Shown: positions 38,514 to 51,500, counted from the stretch's first letter. The stretch is DNA of 64,000 nt from Apoderus coryli (GCA_911728435.2 OU452210.1:13764001-13828000), one strand, 5' to 3'. Made by a program: numbers and translations. The notes: generated from the sequence alone by a model not told the origin.

Positions 38514-38813
38514 CGGATGTTATACACAATAATGTCAAAACTACTTCTAATAAATATATTACATTGTGCATAATTATGTGCTGAATTGTGCAAAAAGCCA
38601 TAACATGATGTGCTGATTTTATGGTTCTATCTGATTTTGTACCTGATGATTGTGCGTCAGTTGGTGTGTATATGGCTAAACCAGTTTCTTGTGTTTCATG
38701 AGCAGGATCTATCTGCTGTGCGTGGTATTCATCTCGTTCTGATGATGAGACCATTACTACTTTAGGTCTTTCTTCTAGATTTACGCTTCTGCTCGTGTTG
38801 CGTTTCGAACTGT
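38509..38813 (-). CDS. DIP-like IgLON protein, last coding exon (C-terminal stalk and GPI-anchor-like tail)
   Basis: The minus-strand exon begins after an acceptor (GGTTACAG, ending at 38814) with two bases that complete a codon left open by the 43683-43745 exon. It then runs 100 codons to a TAA at 38509-38511. The encoded segment is polar and Ser/Thr/Glu-rich (SSKRNTSRSVNLEERP, VVMVSSSERDE), consistent with the extracellular stalk after the third Ig domain, and ends in a hydrophobic stretch (VIYLLEVVLTLLC) followed by only a few residues. In fly DIPs such a C-terminal hydrophobic end is the signal for GPI attachment, so the mature protein would be tethered to the outer membrane. Evidence: exact phase match, intact frame, position and orientation. 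Stalk sequences are poorly conserved, so this exon is less certain than the Ig exon. Confidence 0.75.
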
Positions 38814-39674
38814 CTGTAACCAGAATCACCAGTCAACACGCATATGAAAAATAACACTGATTTCGCATTTCCACAACTATGTTCAAGTTATTTCTTGAGA
38901 CAGAATTAAGTATTTTATCATTTTGTTAAAAAATAGTTTAAGATTGTTAAATGAATTTGAGAAGGAAAAAGTAACAAAAATCCTTTTCTTACAAAATTAC
39001 ATAAAAATCCTACGAAACCTCTATGTTCATTCATCTAATATAATTTGGTTGAATTTCTGGTCTTCATATTAATTCACACATTTTTGATTAGTTGAAAAAA
39101 AAGTGACAAATAGAACTGAATAACAACGTAAACCGAAAAATACCAACAAAAAAATAAAAATACAGAGAAATGCACATCAAATTTTCATTAAAACTCAAAA
39201 CCCGCACTCGATAATTTTGTTTAATAAACACTTCCTCCAAAATGAATGACTGAATATAACGGCAATACGCAGTTTGCTGTTTTGTGGACTTTTAATTTAT
39301 TTCAAAAGTGACACGTTTTGAATTCTAAGTGTTTATTAACATCGAACAACCCAGAACAAAACGGGTGAGCGATTCACGGTTACAATATTGACGTTTATTT
39401 AAAAAAAGTTGTATTGAAATAAACTTCTTAAAATTCACATAACACTACAATCAATGGGTTAGGTATATAAAAAGTCCAATAATCACGTTATTATTGAAGT
39501 GGATTAAACAAGTTTTTTGGCGACAAAATCGGTATTCAAACCCTGTTACTGTTCATTGTTTTCGAATGTATTGTGTTTGGTCTTAGGTTTATGACGTAAT
39601 ATAATTAGAACCAGAACAGTGAAGCATTAATCTTCCACCCTAATAATACTATTATTAATATTGAAAGGGGTTTT

Positions 39675-39794
39675 ATTGGTCAAAACAGCCAATTTAGATT
39701 AAAAATTAGTATATAATTTAAATTCCGTCCTGCACTCCGGCAGTTTCTCAATGCGACGCTGACGTCAAGGTGCAGAAGACCAGATACAGCGGTG
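39675..39794 (+). promoter_or_regulatory. Candidate TATA promoter with short non-coding first exon
   Basis: On the + strand, antisense to the surrounding DIP intron, a compact set of core promoter elements appears. These are ATTGG (39675) and CCAAT (39688) boxes, TATATAA at 39710-39716, and GCAGT at 39740-39744 (Inr-like, A about 32 bases from the first TATA T). A perfect CRE palindrome TGACGTCA follows at 39760-39767. From the putative start, the sequence is GC-richer than its surroundings and runs into a donor-like GGTG|GTAAGT with the junction at 39794/39795, giving a 53-base exon. The only ATG (39751) is followed after two codons by TGA, so this exon would be non-coding. No downstream exon was identified. 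Alternative: remnant of a retroelement promoter. Confidence 0.4.
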
Positions 39795-40426
39795 GTAAGT
39801 GCCCTGCTTATATCCTATTATATTGTTTATCCTTTTATTCTAAAAGTACTCAATAATTCCAAAATATATATTATACAGTCCACATATTGCTCTTTCGAGG
39901 ACTCCTACAATGTTTTTAAGGAGTTGTGTCGAGACATTTTTATTATTATGCGTTTAGTTCGCAAGGTTATTATCCTGTTTCTTGTCGCTTCCTAGGGGTT
40001 TATACAAATACAGGAAAACGATTTTTGCCATTTTCTACTATGAGAATTTATAATTTAAAAACTTCGTAACTATACTACAAGTACTGAGGACAACTGATTT
40101 TCTTAAACTTGCAAAGGATTCAATTTGTTGGTTACTAAAAGTTTTGCAGATATTATTAGGAAAATTTATACATGTTCAAAGTTTTACATTTCACTCAATT
40201 CTTCCATACTTAGATGTTTATTTTCTCGTTATATTTTGATAGTAAATTACTACACTATCTAGTAAAACGTCTGTTAGTAAGACGATTTGAATTTATAAAA
40301 ATATCTCAATAATTGGAAGAACAAATTGTACAATCGGACCACCGCTTGTTTGGGTTTTGGGAAATGGTGCTTTATTGATTATAGCATGGAGGAAATTCTG
40401 CAGCCATCATGGATTGCATAATTTAA

Positions 40427-40612
40427 TTGATGTTTCCTTTTTTTCCCACCAGTTCAGTACTGGAAAAACCGAAATGTGGGCGACCAAGCTCATCAAGATC
40501 GAACGAATCTGTAGAGAGTATAAATCAGTCTGTTTGTGATAATCCTAGCTTCTTTATTCGCAGGTTCCAAATCCAATTGATGCAAGAATCATCATCAGGA
40601 TGCCACATATAG
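40427..40612 (+). pseudogene. Relic of a Tc1/mariner/IS630-like transposase N-terminal HTH region
   Basis: The frame reads VLEKPKCGRPSSSRSNESVE and then INQSVCDNPSFFIRRFQIQL. This matches the linker and second helix-turn-helix start of insect transposases of the type 'RKPxSGRPrxxRsxExixxVxxxVxxxPxxSirrrs', and has the same layout as residues 70-105 of the intact transposase at 54-55 kb. The catalytic domain is not found downstream. Confidence 0.5.
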
Positions 40613-41130
40613 TCTTCAGTTCGTTGACGAAATAACCGACCAACATAATTTAAAATTAAAAAAACAAAACAAATTATATAAGCTTCCGAAGAAGTTTCGT
40701 GAAAACCAAATACGTATGGCTTTCATGTATGAAAAGTTTTTATATGAATGCCTCTATAAGCATAGTAGGTATAATAAAACAATCTCTTTTTTCCCATGTT
40801 CACAACAGATAAAATTTGATGGTCAATAAAGCCGAATAGTCCAAATATTAACGATAACATTACTTGTTCTTTTCATCCTATTATTATTTTTTTTTCTAGC
40901 GAACAAAACTGGATTGCAGCAATTATATTTTGAAACGTATATCTAACAAAGTGTTTTTGAAATCTTTAAATCCATAAAGTGTTGCAGAGGGATTAATAAA
41001 AACCAATAACTTTGATATCGGTAGTAGATTTTAGTTTAGCTTTTATAACAAAGTGATGTATATATACCACTACAAACTGATGTATACCCATTGTGAATTG
41101 GGAGTTTAAAGTTTAGCCGAATTTATTAAT

Positions 41131-41443
41131 CTATCGACTTCGCCAAAGCATTTCGTGTATAACAACTCCATTATTTCGATATGGTAATTTTTTATTTATT
41201 TGATTTTGAAATAATGATATTGCTTTGTCTTTGATTTTATCTATTTTACCTACATTTTCTCCTAATGTCACTTTTGTGCTTAATTCTCTGTTTATTATCT
41301 GTTCCATCTCCAATTGGTTCAAAGAAAAGGGCTGATCCTGTTGCTTCATTGTCCATTTTCGAAAAACCCAAACTCGACACTCGCCATATAATTTCTTGAG
41401 CTACTGAAGGACCGTGGAGTGGAGAAGGCGAAGATAAATCCAA
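41131..41443 (-). other. Unidentified pair of overlapping frames
   Basis: Two minus-strand frames (41246-41443 and 41131-41349) overlap by about 100 bases. One contains GFSKMDNEATGSALFFEPIG; the other is Gln/Asn/Lys-rich (LNQLEMEQIINREL, DKIKDKAISLFQNQINKK). Composition is less AT-rich than the neighbourhood, suggesting former coding sequence with a frameshift, but I recognise no family. Confidence 0.2.
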
Positions 41444-41796
41444 GGCATGTACAAAACATGTTGTTGGTGCTTTTTGTTTTTATGAACAGCTTTCAACTCA
41501 TGCTAACATTCATAGAATATATAATAAATCTTCTCATCAGAATTCGTGTTCACACTATAATGCCTAAGTACTAGTTTTGTAAACGTACTTAATTATAAAA
41601 AATAAATAACTAAAATTTACGTTGTTAATCGTTTAAAACCCTAAACAAACAACTCCAAATAGACATTTAATCTCTCTCGTACACACTTGTTAATAAATGC
41701 TCGTTACTAGATCAGGCTTTTTACATCCATAAATACTCTTATAGACAGAAACTACTTCCTGACTGTACATTAATAACATGAAAATCTCATACTTTA

Positions 41797-41950
41797 TACA
41801 GGGTATTTTAAAGGGTGAATTTTCAGTAAAGATAAATAAAGTTTTGGGCAAAACCCCTTGCTCTCCGTTTCTGAAGTTAGGGGTATGAAATTTCACAGTT
41901 AACTTATGATGGTTTCTTTCAAAATTCTCTGTATACGTGCAACGAAATAA
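41797..41950. repeat. DNA-transposon end-like repeat (TATACAGGGT start)
   Basis: It begins TATACAGGGTATTTTAAAGG and continues with a GGGCAAAACCCC and TTAGGGGTATG context, as often seen in terminal parts of abundant insect Tc1/mariner-like or MITE families. No second end was found. Confidence 0.35.
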
Positions 41951-43209
41951 CAGCTTGTCAAAATTCATTACTTGTTCTTGTAATCAGTTGTCAATCAGAT
42001 CCTACATAATTTTACAATCACCCCGTAATGTGCGATATATTTGCGCAAAACCAGTTTTGACGACAGAAAGTCAGTATACTTTGGTATTGTTTTTGTTTTG
42101 TGTTGTTATATATTTTTTTATTCTTGGCCTACGTGAATTTCTTCTCTCTGTTTATTGGACTAGTGTTGCTTGAAGTTAGTTGGTATGACCCTAGAGAATA
42201 GCATCACACTTTGAACTCGTTTCATTTCAGGTGTAAGGTGAAGTTGGCAAAAAGTATGCTTTCATTGTGTTGCTGAATATCACCACAGAGAATAAGCATC
42301 GTTTCATACACCCCCGTCTTGCCTTTAACTTTGGCCATTACAGAAGCGCGTTATTGTAATGCCAAAGTTGCTTCTTTCTTTTACAGCCTATTTATCATTG
42401 CATATATTTATACGTTAAATAGTAATAATATACAGGACATCCCTGTGGGATCAGCAATTTTGTTCCCACTAAATGGTAATTAAATTAAATTAAATCGTAT
42501 TTTAATTTTATTAAACTCCTTTGGGGAAAACAACTCGGTTTAGGTTAAGGTTTAGGTTTCGGGACCCATAATTCGCCAAGCAATAGCAAATTGTATTTTT
42601 TACAAATTAAAACATGTTTATTTTGAATTATGTTCATTTCTTTATCTTCAAATATCTTAAATGCTGAATTAAAAAAAGAAAAGAATAATAATGAACAGCT
42701 TGTTACATAATTTAAGAAGACTTTAGGTTTTGTTGGCCGTTTCGTTGATCCACAACTTATCAGTGGTGATCGGCAAGTCATGTGACCCAAATTTCCAACA
42801 TTTACGAAGAGTCGAAAGTCGCAGTTCACAAACCATGACCGGACTCCATCATATCCTAGATGTCGTGTAATACTTCCGAAAATGTTGTATTAATATTGGG
42901 ACAATCTGTAGAACTTCACACCATATAGAGCAAAATATCTTTTAGGATGAAAATTTGAAACTTACCCAAGTTTCGTGCCAACGTAATTACCCTATTCAGA
43001 ATAATTTGAATTTACTGTGTATTTATTAAAATTGTACCACTCTCGTTCCGTTAGAAATTTTATCTGTAACGTGAGCTGCAATGCATGCTGTTTGTTTTCT
43101 CAAAACTTTTGAGGTAGCTTTTAAAACAAATATTTATATTGAGGTGGTTAATAACGATATTGGTTCAGGATATTTTTTGTATGTTCTGTTTTTTTTCTCG
43201 CGAAACTCC

Positions 43210-43300
43210 AAGTATACAGGGTGAGTTTAGCAAGATAAAACAAAACATTGCAAGTATACAGGGTGGCCCCGAAAAGAGTTACATATCAAAGTTGTGTTTT
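43210..43300. repeat. Two adjacent TATACAGGGTG transposon-end motifs
   Basis: AAGTATACAGGGTG occurs twice, about 40 bp apart, at about 43211 and 43250. The second continues GGCCCCGAAAAGAGTT, similar in layout to the end of the intact transposon at 53743 (TACAGGGTGGTCCAACGAAA). Confidence 0.45.
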
Positions 43301-43682
43301 TTTTATAGTTTTTAAAGTGGTATTATGATAATCCCTCAAAAATAAATGTGATTTGGTATAAGATATCATATATCTACTATATTATATTACAGTTTTTACA
43401 AAAATAATCAATTTGTGAAAATATAGAGCCTTTATTAATTATTTACTTATGCTTTTTATACATACCATAAAATATCCTTATTGTTTATTAAAATAATATG
43501 CATAATATGTCCAAACTAAGAATATGAAAGTTAATTGCGTTATTATTCTCCGTCTGACAGTTGTGACAAAGCGGTTCATTAAAATCTTACACGTCAGGGT
43601 GAGAGATTAGTGATATAATAAAACAAAAGAATAATTATTTGTAGGCAAAAGAACAGTTGATAAATCATAAGTAGTTACTTAC

Positions 43683-43745
43683 GTTCTTTATTTGAATTAC
43701 TTTTCATTTCGGTCGCTCTAGGAGGTGTTGATGGCATCGGAATTT
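43683..43745 (-). CDS. DIP-like IgLON protein, 63-bp linker exon
   Basis: This minus-strand micro-exon lies between acceptor TTTCCAG (ending 43746) and donor C|GTAAGT (donor GT at 43682-43681). Its first two bases complete the codon left open by the Ig exon (G+AA, Glu). The translation is EIPMPSTPPRATEMKSN, then SNKE, with one base left over. 'LYEIPxPSTP' directly after the third Ig domain is the junction I recall from fly DIPs such as DIP-eta and DIP-theta. Both sides are phase 1, so the exon splices cleanly between the Ig exon and the C-terminal exon. It forms the start of the stalk. Confidence 0.88.
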
Positions 43746-45939
43746 CTGGAAAGCACAGGAAGAAATTTATTTTAGTATTGTTTAGCGAAATTATATAGGA
43801 TTTATATTGTTATGTTCCCTGATAACAAAACTTAATTTCACTGTAGTGTAGTACAATGGAAAATTGAGTTTTTTTTGTTGAATAATGCAGTGAATTAGAA
43901 ACGCAATCAAACATTTGAAATTACGTGTTTAAGTCTACATTTGTTGGTATTTAGAACACACTTAAAAGCAATTTTGCAGTTTTCCTTGGCCTTAGAAAAT
44001 TATGTCATAAACAAATAAAAATTGTTTTAATGTATGAGAGAAAAAATAAATATAAAGAAAACATAGAAGCACTGTGTCTTCGGGTTTTTATATAAATATA
44101 TTTGTGGAATTGTGCTTTCTTTTGTTAAAAATAAGTTAAATTTCGTGTCCTAAGCGTATACTTTAGTAGATACAGACAAGGCCATATGAGCTTTTTCTCA
44201 TGGGAGATTTATAGACCTATATAAAAATAACATTTATCAGAATGAATTACATTTTGTGAATTTTTTATAACAACATACTATAGGTATACGTTTAAGTGTA
44301 GATTTTATAATATATTCTAGATAGATTATATTATTTTACATTCAATTTATATATATATATGTAATTTCGAAGTTGATGAAATATATGAGAATTTTGATTA
44401 TTTTATATGCTCTATATTATGTTTTTCGATATAATAATATAATTATTATTGACACATTCAACGGTTTTTCGTTCAATTTTTGGTTTAATTTATATATGGA
44501 GAATTTTGATGAATATATTAGTTAGATTTATGAAATAACTTTGTACAATAAATCAGTATTGGCAAAATATGTAGTACAAATAAAAATATTACAGTAAGAA
44601 AAATAAGTATACAAGGAAACATTACCCTGACTTCTTTATTTAATAAATATTTATTTGAATTAATTATCGGGCAAGGAAAAGATTAAATTTATGCCGATAT
44701 GCTATTTTTCTGGTTCCCTGTGTTCGATGGGTTATTCTTCTGCTATTGAAAAGCGAAAAGCTGATTTTATGATATTTTTATCTTCATATTTATATAAACT
44801 TTCCTCAAACACGGCACTGAAATAAAATATAAAATTCTTTGAACTACCTGTTTTAGACGCAAACTTTGAACAACGATTACCTATAATTGATTGGAAAAGT
44901 TTAAATTATTGAAAATTATCCAATTCACTTTCAACATGAAAAGTTTTCTTGAATGCGGAATATAACAGGGAGACAAAACATCAGGCTGGATAATTGAACA
45001 TTGTTTTTTTGTGAATATTTACTTTTTTTGAGTGTATGCAAAATACAAACACGAAGAGTATTGTTAAAATTGTAACAAAAGCTATTGATATTTTTGTTTA
45101 TAAATTTAGGTCTCTTTGAAATGTATCTCCATAACATAGAAGAAATACTTGAATTTATATACAGTAAAATAGACGTAATTAAATTAATTATACAACTGAA
45201 AAAAGTGTGATTCTGAATGTTTTTGATATACTGATTTAAAAACTATTTAACATTTTCCCACTCTAGTAAACAACGCTGTAAGTTTATTATTTATTCTAAT
45301 TTTTTTTTTTTTGTAATTTTTATATTTTGTATAGATCGAGTAAAATTATTGGCGTTTATTAATTATTTATTTATTTATTATTATTAAAAGGACATAATTA
45401 ATCAAGAGAGATGATTTGTTCAGACTGAATAATGCTAATGAATAGTAGTTCTATCTGGTTTAAGATAGTCATTTTGCATATTTTTACCTATGCAATTTCA
45501 GTAATCGCAATTTGTCGATGTATAATTTGATTATCTGTGTATGAAATGCATGATTTTAATTAAGTAAACTTCCATTAAATTTATGTTGAACAAAATTGCT
45601 AACACGAAACCATATGTAGTTCATCTAGCGACCAAAATTTATGAACTTCCATGGTAATTGTGGCCGAATTGTGTTTTATATTCAAAGACAAACAACAAAA
45701 ATTAGCACCGCTCTACGTATATAGGTGTATAATGGAAACAACAAAATTAATCTTTCTATTATTTTTATTTTTGCGTACTGTAACTAACCACTTTTCATTT
45801 CATTTCGTATACCGAATTACGTTTGTATTTGAAAGTTAGGTCACTGTGATAACTCTATAGTTATAGTTATTTAGCATCATTATTCACTAGGTAGCTCAGA
45901 AAACTGTCAGTTAGATTATTATTAACCAGGTGCAGTTTC

Positions 45940-46120
45940 GATATTTACAGTATTTAAATCATTTAAGTGATTTTCTCATATAATGTCGCTGGAGCTATGA
46001 ATTGTGTGAATCAAGACTTAAAAAGGTTTTCGGATAACGGACTTAAGATAAATCCTAAAATATCTATTCGAATGTGCCTTGGAAACGAGCGAGCTATTGC
46101 CTGTCTTCAGTGCAACTATG
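45940..46120 (+). mobile_element. LINE reverse transcriptase fragment
   Basis: The frame reads VAGAMNCVNQDLKRFSDNGL, then KINPKISIRMCLGNERA. This matches the segment following the YADD box in LINE RTs ('A...VNxDLxRfxxWxxxNgLxiNpxKs...mxlG'). It is only about 45 codons long and lies inside the DIP-like intron. Confidence 0.65.
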
Positions 46121-47269
46121 GATATTGTTTCAGTTCAGGGTCAGTGAGGAATGAATTTTCCTCGACACTATATGAGTGATATTTTAAGAATTAATTATCA
46201 TAATTAATAGTTTTCATTCAGAAATAGCAGAATGTGTTTTAATTTGAAAAAAATCCTGCTAGTTTGCTATATTTAATTGGCAACAAAAATCAAGACCCAC
46301 AAAATTGCAAAAATATTTTCCCACAAGCTCGGTAATAAAAGCCCATCTAATATAGGGTGCGTGCGAAAGTCTAGAAAGGTCGTGGAGTTCGTATTTTGGC
46401 TTTCTTCTAATTTTGAGGTACTGTTTCAAAATGAAACGAGCTAAACAAAATTGTTTCAATTTGAACTTAGTCTTACACAGCATATTAAGTTGGGGTTGGA
46501 CATTTCCAAAATTATCAGGATATGTCTTGAAGATTATAAATCTTGGCAATCTAAATCAAATAAAATATGGCAGAACTTTGAGTTTATTTTTTGATATTTT
46601 ATTATATATTTTTGGTTGGTGAGAGGTTTGCAAGAACTTTTGAAATTCCATGTATAGAAACATAAATGTAAAATACAATCTAAAAAAACAGTATTATTAT
46701 TGAAATTACATTAAAACCAATAAATATAATTTGCATAGATATGGTGTCATGTAATTTCAGGTTATTTAAATTGGCTGGCCCTTAATAACTGCCGAATAAT
46801 ATTATGGCATATTGAATATGACGTTTTACACCTTTAGTTAATTTTGTGGCTTTATATTGCAACTGACATGTTATGATAATAATTATACATAGGCATAGAA
46901 TGTATATAGATACCGCTATATAAACATATATGTACGTAGGCATTGTGCTATAATAGAACTGGTAATTTATAAGCCTTATATTATTACGTTTTGAGTTAAT
47001 TATATTTCGCTGGTTTTCATCATATGGTCATGTGATTTTAATTTAAATGTGCTAATTACTCATTAGGTCTAAAACTGTTGCCGCCAAAGGACATCGCGGT
47101 ATTTTAAACATAGATTCAATGCATGGGTTCTGTGTCATGATTCCACTAACCTAAATTTTCATAATTCATGAGTCCATGAGAGATTCTGTATGAACCAGAT
47201 AGGCGGAAAACAGAACTTCTTCGTTATATATTCACGGAAATAGTTTTTGTATTATGGAAGTTTAGAAAA

Positions 47270-47470
47270 AAAAATGTAGCGAGAATAACCACCAATCAAT
47301 TCGGTGGATTAATACCACCAGCGTTCAACTATTCGAAACTTTTCAAAATAATTTTTTACAATAAAATGATCGGAGCAGATTTATTGTCTGCATTGGATGG
47401 TTTTTGTCAAGTCAAGATTGGACTTGATAATAATTCTTCTTATTTCACCTGAACTTGGAATATCTCAAAG
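47270..47470 (+). mobile_element. Possible Gypsy-type LTR retrotransposon RT fragment
   Basis: The frame near 47340-47450 reads KMIGADLLSALDGFCQVKIG followed by LDNNSSYFT. This resembles the Ty3/Gypsy RT block 'm.GAxxFSxLDxxxGfxQIxlxxxsxxyTAF', which contains the first catalytic Asp. Downstream blocks are missing. Short match, so tentative. Confidence 0.4.
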
Positions 47471-48272
47471 AAAATACTATATAGCAGGGAATTAAGGAAC
47501 TGGACCAGGAGTAGTCGTAGAATTAAGAGTGTTCAGACTGAGGAACCAAATCTAGATCAAAATGAGAGAGAACAAAAGCACAGCAAATTTTAGGAGAACA
47601 TTAGTTCTATGCGTATGACAGACTACGTATGTTAGCCCAATTGCCTATGGACTATAGCGTTTTGATATTGGTAGGAAGGAAAACAATACCAAAGGTTTTT
47701 TTTTGGGATAGTTCCACTTAGTGAAATTGAAAATTACTCTATCTATGAATGAAGATTGAGTTTCCTGCTTTTGTCTTGAAATCAATAAAGAATTTTTTCC
47801 TTAAAGTGTGCACTCTGTATATAAATCTTACCGTAAACATAAGATAAAAGTTTTATGACTTTTAAATGACAATAAATTTAAGTAGGAATTTATGGTAAGT
47901 ACAGTGAAACCTAGAAAGGAAGTTTAATAATTTGTAGGAAAGGATTTTAAAGTCTGTAATTATACTGCCGTTGTTTTAAAACAAACTGTTGAAAACTTTG
48001 TTTTACTTTGCCTTTGATCTGATCAAAGTGAAGATTTGTAAATATATTTGTTATACTTACTGAATGTATTTTTTTAAACAGCGTTTTCAATGAGAAGCAA
48101 AAAAAGGGAAAATATTGAGTTAAGTTTGGTAACAAACTTTAGTTTGAGCAAAGCTTTTTGCGTTTTTTATTCTTAGTCCCTTTTATACTGCATAATATTA
48201 TTGTATTTGAAAAAGGCTTCAAACGGACGAACAAACTTGTCTGTGAGAGTTAAGTAAGTATATTTTATTTAC

Positions 48273-48557
48273 CGTAGAGTCGTATAGAGCCCTCCGTTTC
48301 CCCAAGAGAATTTTTCGAAATGCATCGATAGTTGCCAAAGTCTCCAGTTTGTATGTTTCGCACTGTTAGTTTCATGTGTGCTCTGTAGCTGTTTTCCATT
48401 GTTTCAGTTCCATATTTCTTGGTAGGAAGTAGCATTACATTGTCATATACCCAATAACTTATTGCTCGTGGATATGCCTCTGTGTGACAATCGATGGTTA
48501 CGTCTGTCCCAGCTGGTGCCCCCACCAACTGATTTGGTACCCATATCATTGGAGAAA
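48273..48557 (-). CDS. DIP-like IgLON protein, third Ig domain exon
   Basis: A 285-bp minus-strand exon between acceptor TTTTCTTTGCAG (ending 48558) and donor G|GTAAAT. It encodes one complete C2/I-type Ig domain: PMIWVPNQLVGAPAGTDV, the first Cys in TIDCHTEAYP, the core Trp in AISYWVY, then the D-x-G-x-Y-x-C motif in GDFGNYRC and KNSLGETEGSIRLY. Numbering from the internal Met, the key residues are C21, W33, D70, G72, Y74 and C76. This is the third Ig domain of the insect DIP family (DIP-eta/theta type, often annotated lachesin-like), neuronal surface proteins that bind Dpr partners to specify synaptic connections. Nothing is missing, and the exon is much less AT-rich than its flanks. The exons for Ig domains 1 and 2 and the signal peptide must lie further right but were not found. 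Confidence 0.95.
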
Positions 48558-51500
48558 CTGCAAAGAAAAAATATTTCTCTAATGAGTTTTTCTATGACAA
48601 TATGGAAAAATGTGACTGTAACTTAAAACAGTGGCAGAATAAACCTTAAATTCAGCCCATTCGCTTTACATGAGTTTTACGTTTAATCAAGTTTACCTTG
48701 TCCTTCAAAACACGCACTCAATTAAGCACTGTTTCAAATAACTTATTATCCTTATTTGATCGGGTTTCACTAATTTTTTAATTTAATTTACAACGTTAGA
48801 AAGTATTTACAATTGTAAGATTTAAAGGCGTTTTACTCATTCAATTTCAATTCCTCAACCAGTTCCCCTACCGTAATCGCGTGGATAAGATTTATTGGTT
48901 GAATTTCTTTAAACACAACAGAATTTCTTTATACAGGATGTCCACATCTAGAGACTGATCTAAGTTAATTTAGAATAATTTCAAATACACGTTAACAATA
49001 TTGATATCAAATATTTAATAAACTGTTCAAATTGTTAAAATACTTTTATAAGTGAGACTTTTACAACTGCTGATAATTTTATTATACTGTTCAGATCATC
49101 CTTTGAGAGACCTTTTTCTTTCAAATCAAGCATATTCTGTAAATCCTAGGGAAACTGTAATGGCAGCTTTTATTAACATTCAGTGTTCATACCCAAAGCG
49201 GAAGTAATTACACCATTATCAAATTAATGGGATAAAATATTAAATTTCAATTCAAATACAATATCAAAAACAAATCCCAAACGACATGCATTCTAAATAT
49301 TTATATTTTCTAAACTAAATTGTTTATTGAATCTCAAACTTTATGAGCAGGTTTAGCAGCATAGAAGTTGGCATATATAACTTTTAAATGCAGGGCTTCA
49401 TTATTTAGGTATCTGTCGCGGTGCTCTCTCAAAATTCAGTTCATATATCATTTAGTCCTGTGCATTTGGTACCCAAATTTCTTGAATGCAGGAAATTGTT
49501 ACATTAGCTCTAACAAAACTGTTTGCAATAAATCTTGTAACACACCCTGTATAGCTGCGGCACGGAACGAAGCTGGAATCCGGTATAACTACTTTTATTT
49601 TCGTAAAGATAAAAGCATTATTTATTTTATTTTTCTACCTGAATTCAAAAAGGGGGAAAAGCTCAGATCTATATAAATTTTTCCAACGCCGATGTCATAT
49701 TGTACATGTAATATTTTGTGACATGTCCAAACATGTAACCATATCTCATCGGGTCATTCTACCATTTACCTCTGCAATAAACTTTCAGAAAAATATATAG
49801 TATCGCTACACATTCGGCAATAGGTTCTTTCGCTTTATATATATATCATGTAAAAAGATATTCAATATTTTATTAGAACAATAAATAAATTGAATTGGGA
49901 AATATTTCTCAAGCCATTCAAGTCCATAGTACCAAAGCTAATTAGAACTTCTTAGCCGGGTTTTAATCCGTCTCAAAAACTTGGAAACCTTGACCATTTC
50001 TAAGGAACTTTTAGACCTAAACAAAGCAAAAGTTCGATATCAAATGGCCAATCTGTATATACCAACAATTTAATATCGTCATAATGCTAATTGTGCTAGC
50101 AATCAGACCAATTTTGTTCTAAAGTTTTAATCTTCATAATGCCTTTTGTGGATAGTGAAGTGATCAATTTTTAATTTTCAAGTTCAATAAACTTTAATTT
50201 TATTAAAACTATCACTTCCACAAAATTTGTAAGTACATCCTATAGAAAAACTTTTGCATTATCGATGACAATGAAGCTACGTTGTAAAATTAGTTTTAAT
50301 TTTGTAAGAAGCAACTTTAATACTTCCAAAGTAACCAGTATTTTAGCGAGAAAATTTTATTAAAAGCGATAATATTTCAACACTCTGCTTAACGCACCTA
50401 TATTTTAACCAAATTTAATTCACTGCCACAAAATTTATGCCCACCATGATAACGACAATTTTGCAGGAATACCAGGATTCTTAAGAAGCTTAATCGAAAA
50501 TCCATTTATTTAAAGGGACTCTTTAACATATTATCATCATACATTTCAAGAGTAGCAATTTCAAATATTACTGTAGATGTTTGAATTTTTATTACATAGG
50601 TACAAACAAAAGAATTGATTTCCTTCCGCAAGAGACTGTTCACTTGATAGAGCAAAATTTACAATACAAAACCAGTAAGAATACGCAGAAAAATTTTATT
50701 CTGTTTAATTATAAGTTACAGGATATTTTCCGCTTTAAAAGCCACCTGTTTCAGGAAGACGTTACATGTCGTCATCAGTGATATCCCTGAAGAAATTCCA
50801 GTATTTCGAAAATGGGTTCTACACCCACAATGTCAGCCCACTGAGAAATCGTAGGACAACGATATCAACCTGTTGGAGTCAAACAGCGTCAACTATTAAG
50901 TGATCACCCATAGATAAACAGGCATAGATGCACAAAGCCTGTCTATAATGCTGCAAAATTGTTTTTTCAAAAATTCTCGAAAACCGCTAGAGTTTAATTT
51001 TGAAAACACCATTTAATTTAACCGAGATTCCAATGCTATCCCATTCTTATCTTGGACACAGTGTATATCAATAGAGTTCAAGCTTCGTGAGTTAGGTAAA
51101 ACTAAACATAAATACCTACATTTTTGAATTCAATCGACCGAAAAGTTTATGTACAACACCCCATATAATAAAAAAATGCTTTTAAAATTAATTTTAGTTA
51201 TCCAACATTTAAATTTGTCTGAAAAATATCAAAATATTTTGGGCGTACCTGGTATACAAGCATTCAACACACAACGATTGTTACGAACGAGAAATACACT
51301 TTGCTGTGGTCTAAACATATTCACGAGCCCAGTAATTACAATACAATTTTATTTTTTGGCTATTATATGTTTGTTTATCTATGCCCAAGGCATTAGAGAT
51401 TTAAAGCGTTTGTGTTCTTTAAATGGCATGAGTCTCACTTCTGTTACGACTTCTTCTGTCTAAGTCTAGTTTTAATTAGAAATATTATCATGACTTCGCA

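Larger units (their letters stand above)
38814..43682 (-). other. Last intron of the DIP-like gene
   Basis: The intron runs from donor GTAAGT (minus strand, 43682 downwards) to acceptor TTACAG (38814). It is phase 1 and about 4.87 kb. It contains a + strand promoter-like cluster (39.7 kb), a transposase HTH relic (40.4 kb), unassigned minus-strand frames at 41131-41443, and a terminal-repeat-like stretch at about 41797-41950. Confidence 0.75.
43746..48272 (-). other. Intron of the DIP-like gene between Ig exon and linker exon
   Basis: The intron runs from donor GTAAAT (48272 downwards) to acceptor TTTCCAG (43746). It is phase 1 and about 4.53 kb. It holds a LINE RT relic (45.9-46.1 kb), a possible Gypsy RT relic (47.3 kb), an uninterrupted (TA)n patch near 44350 and A/T-rich filler. 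Confidence 0.85.
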
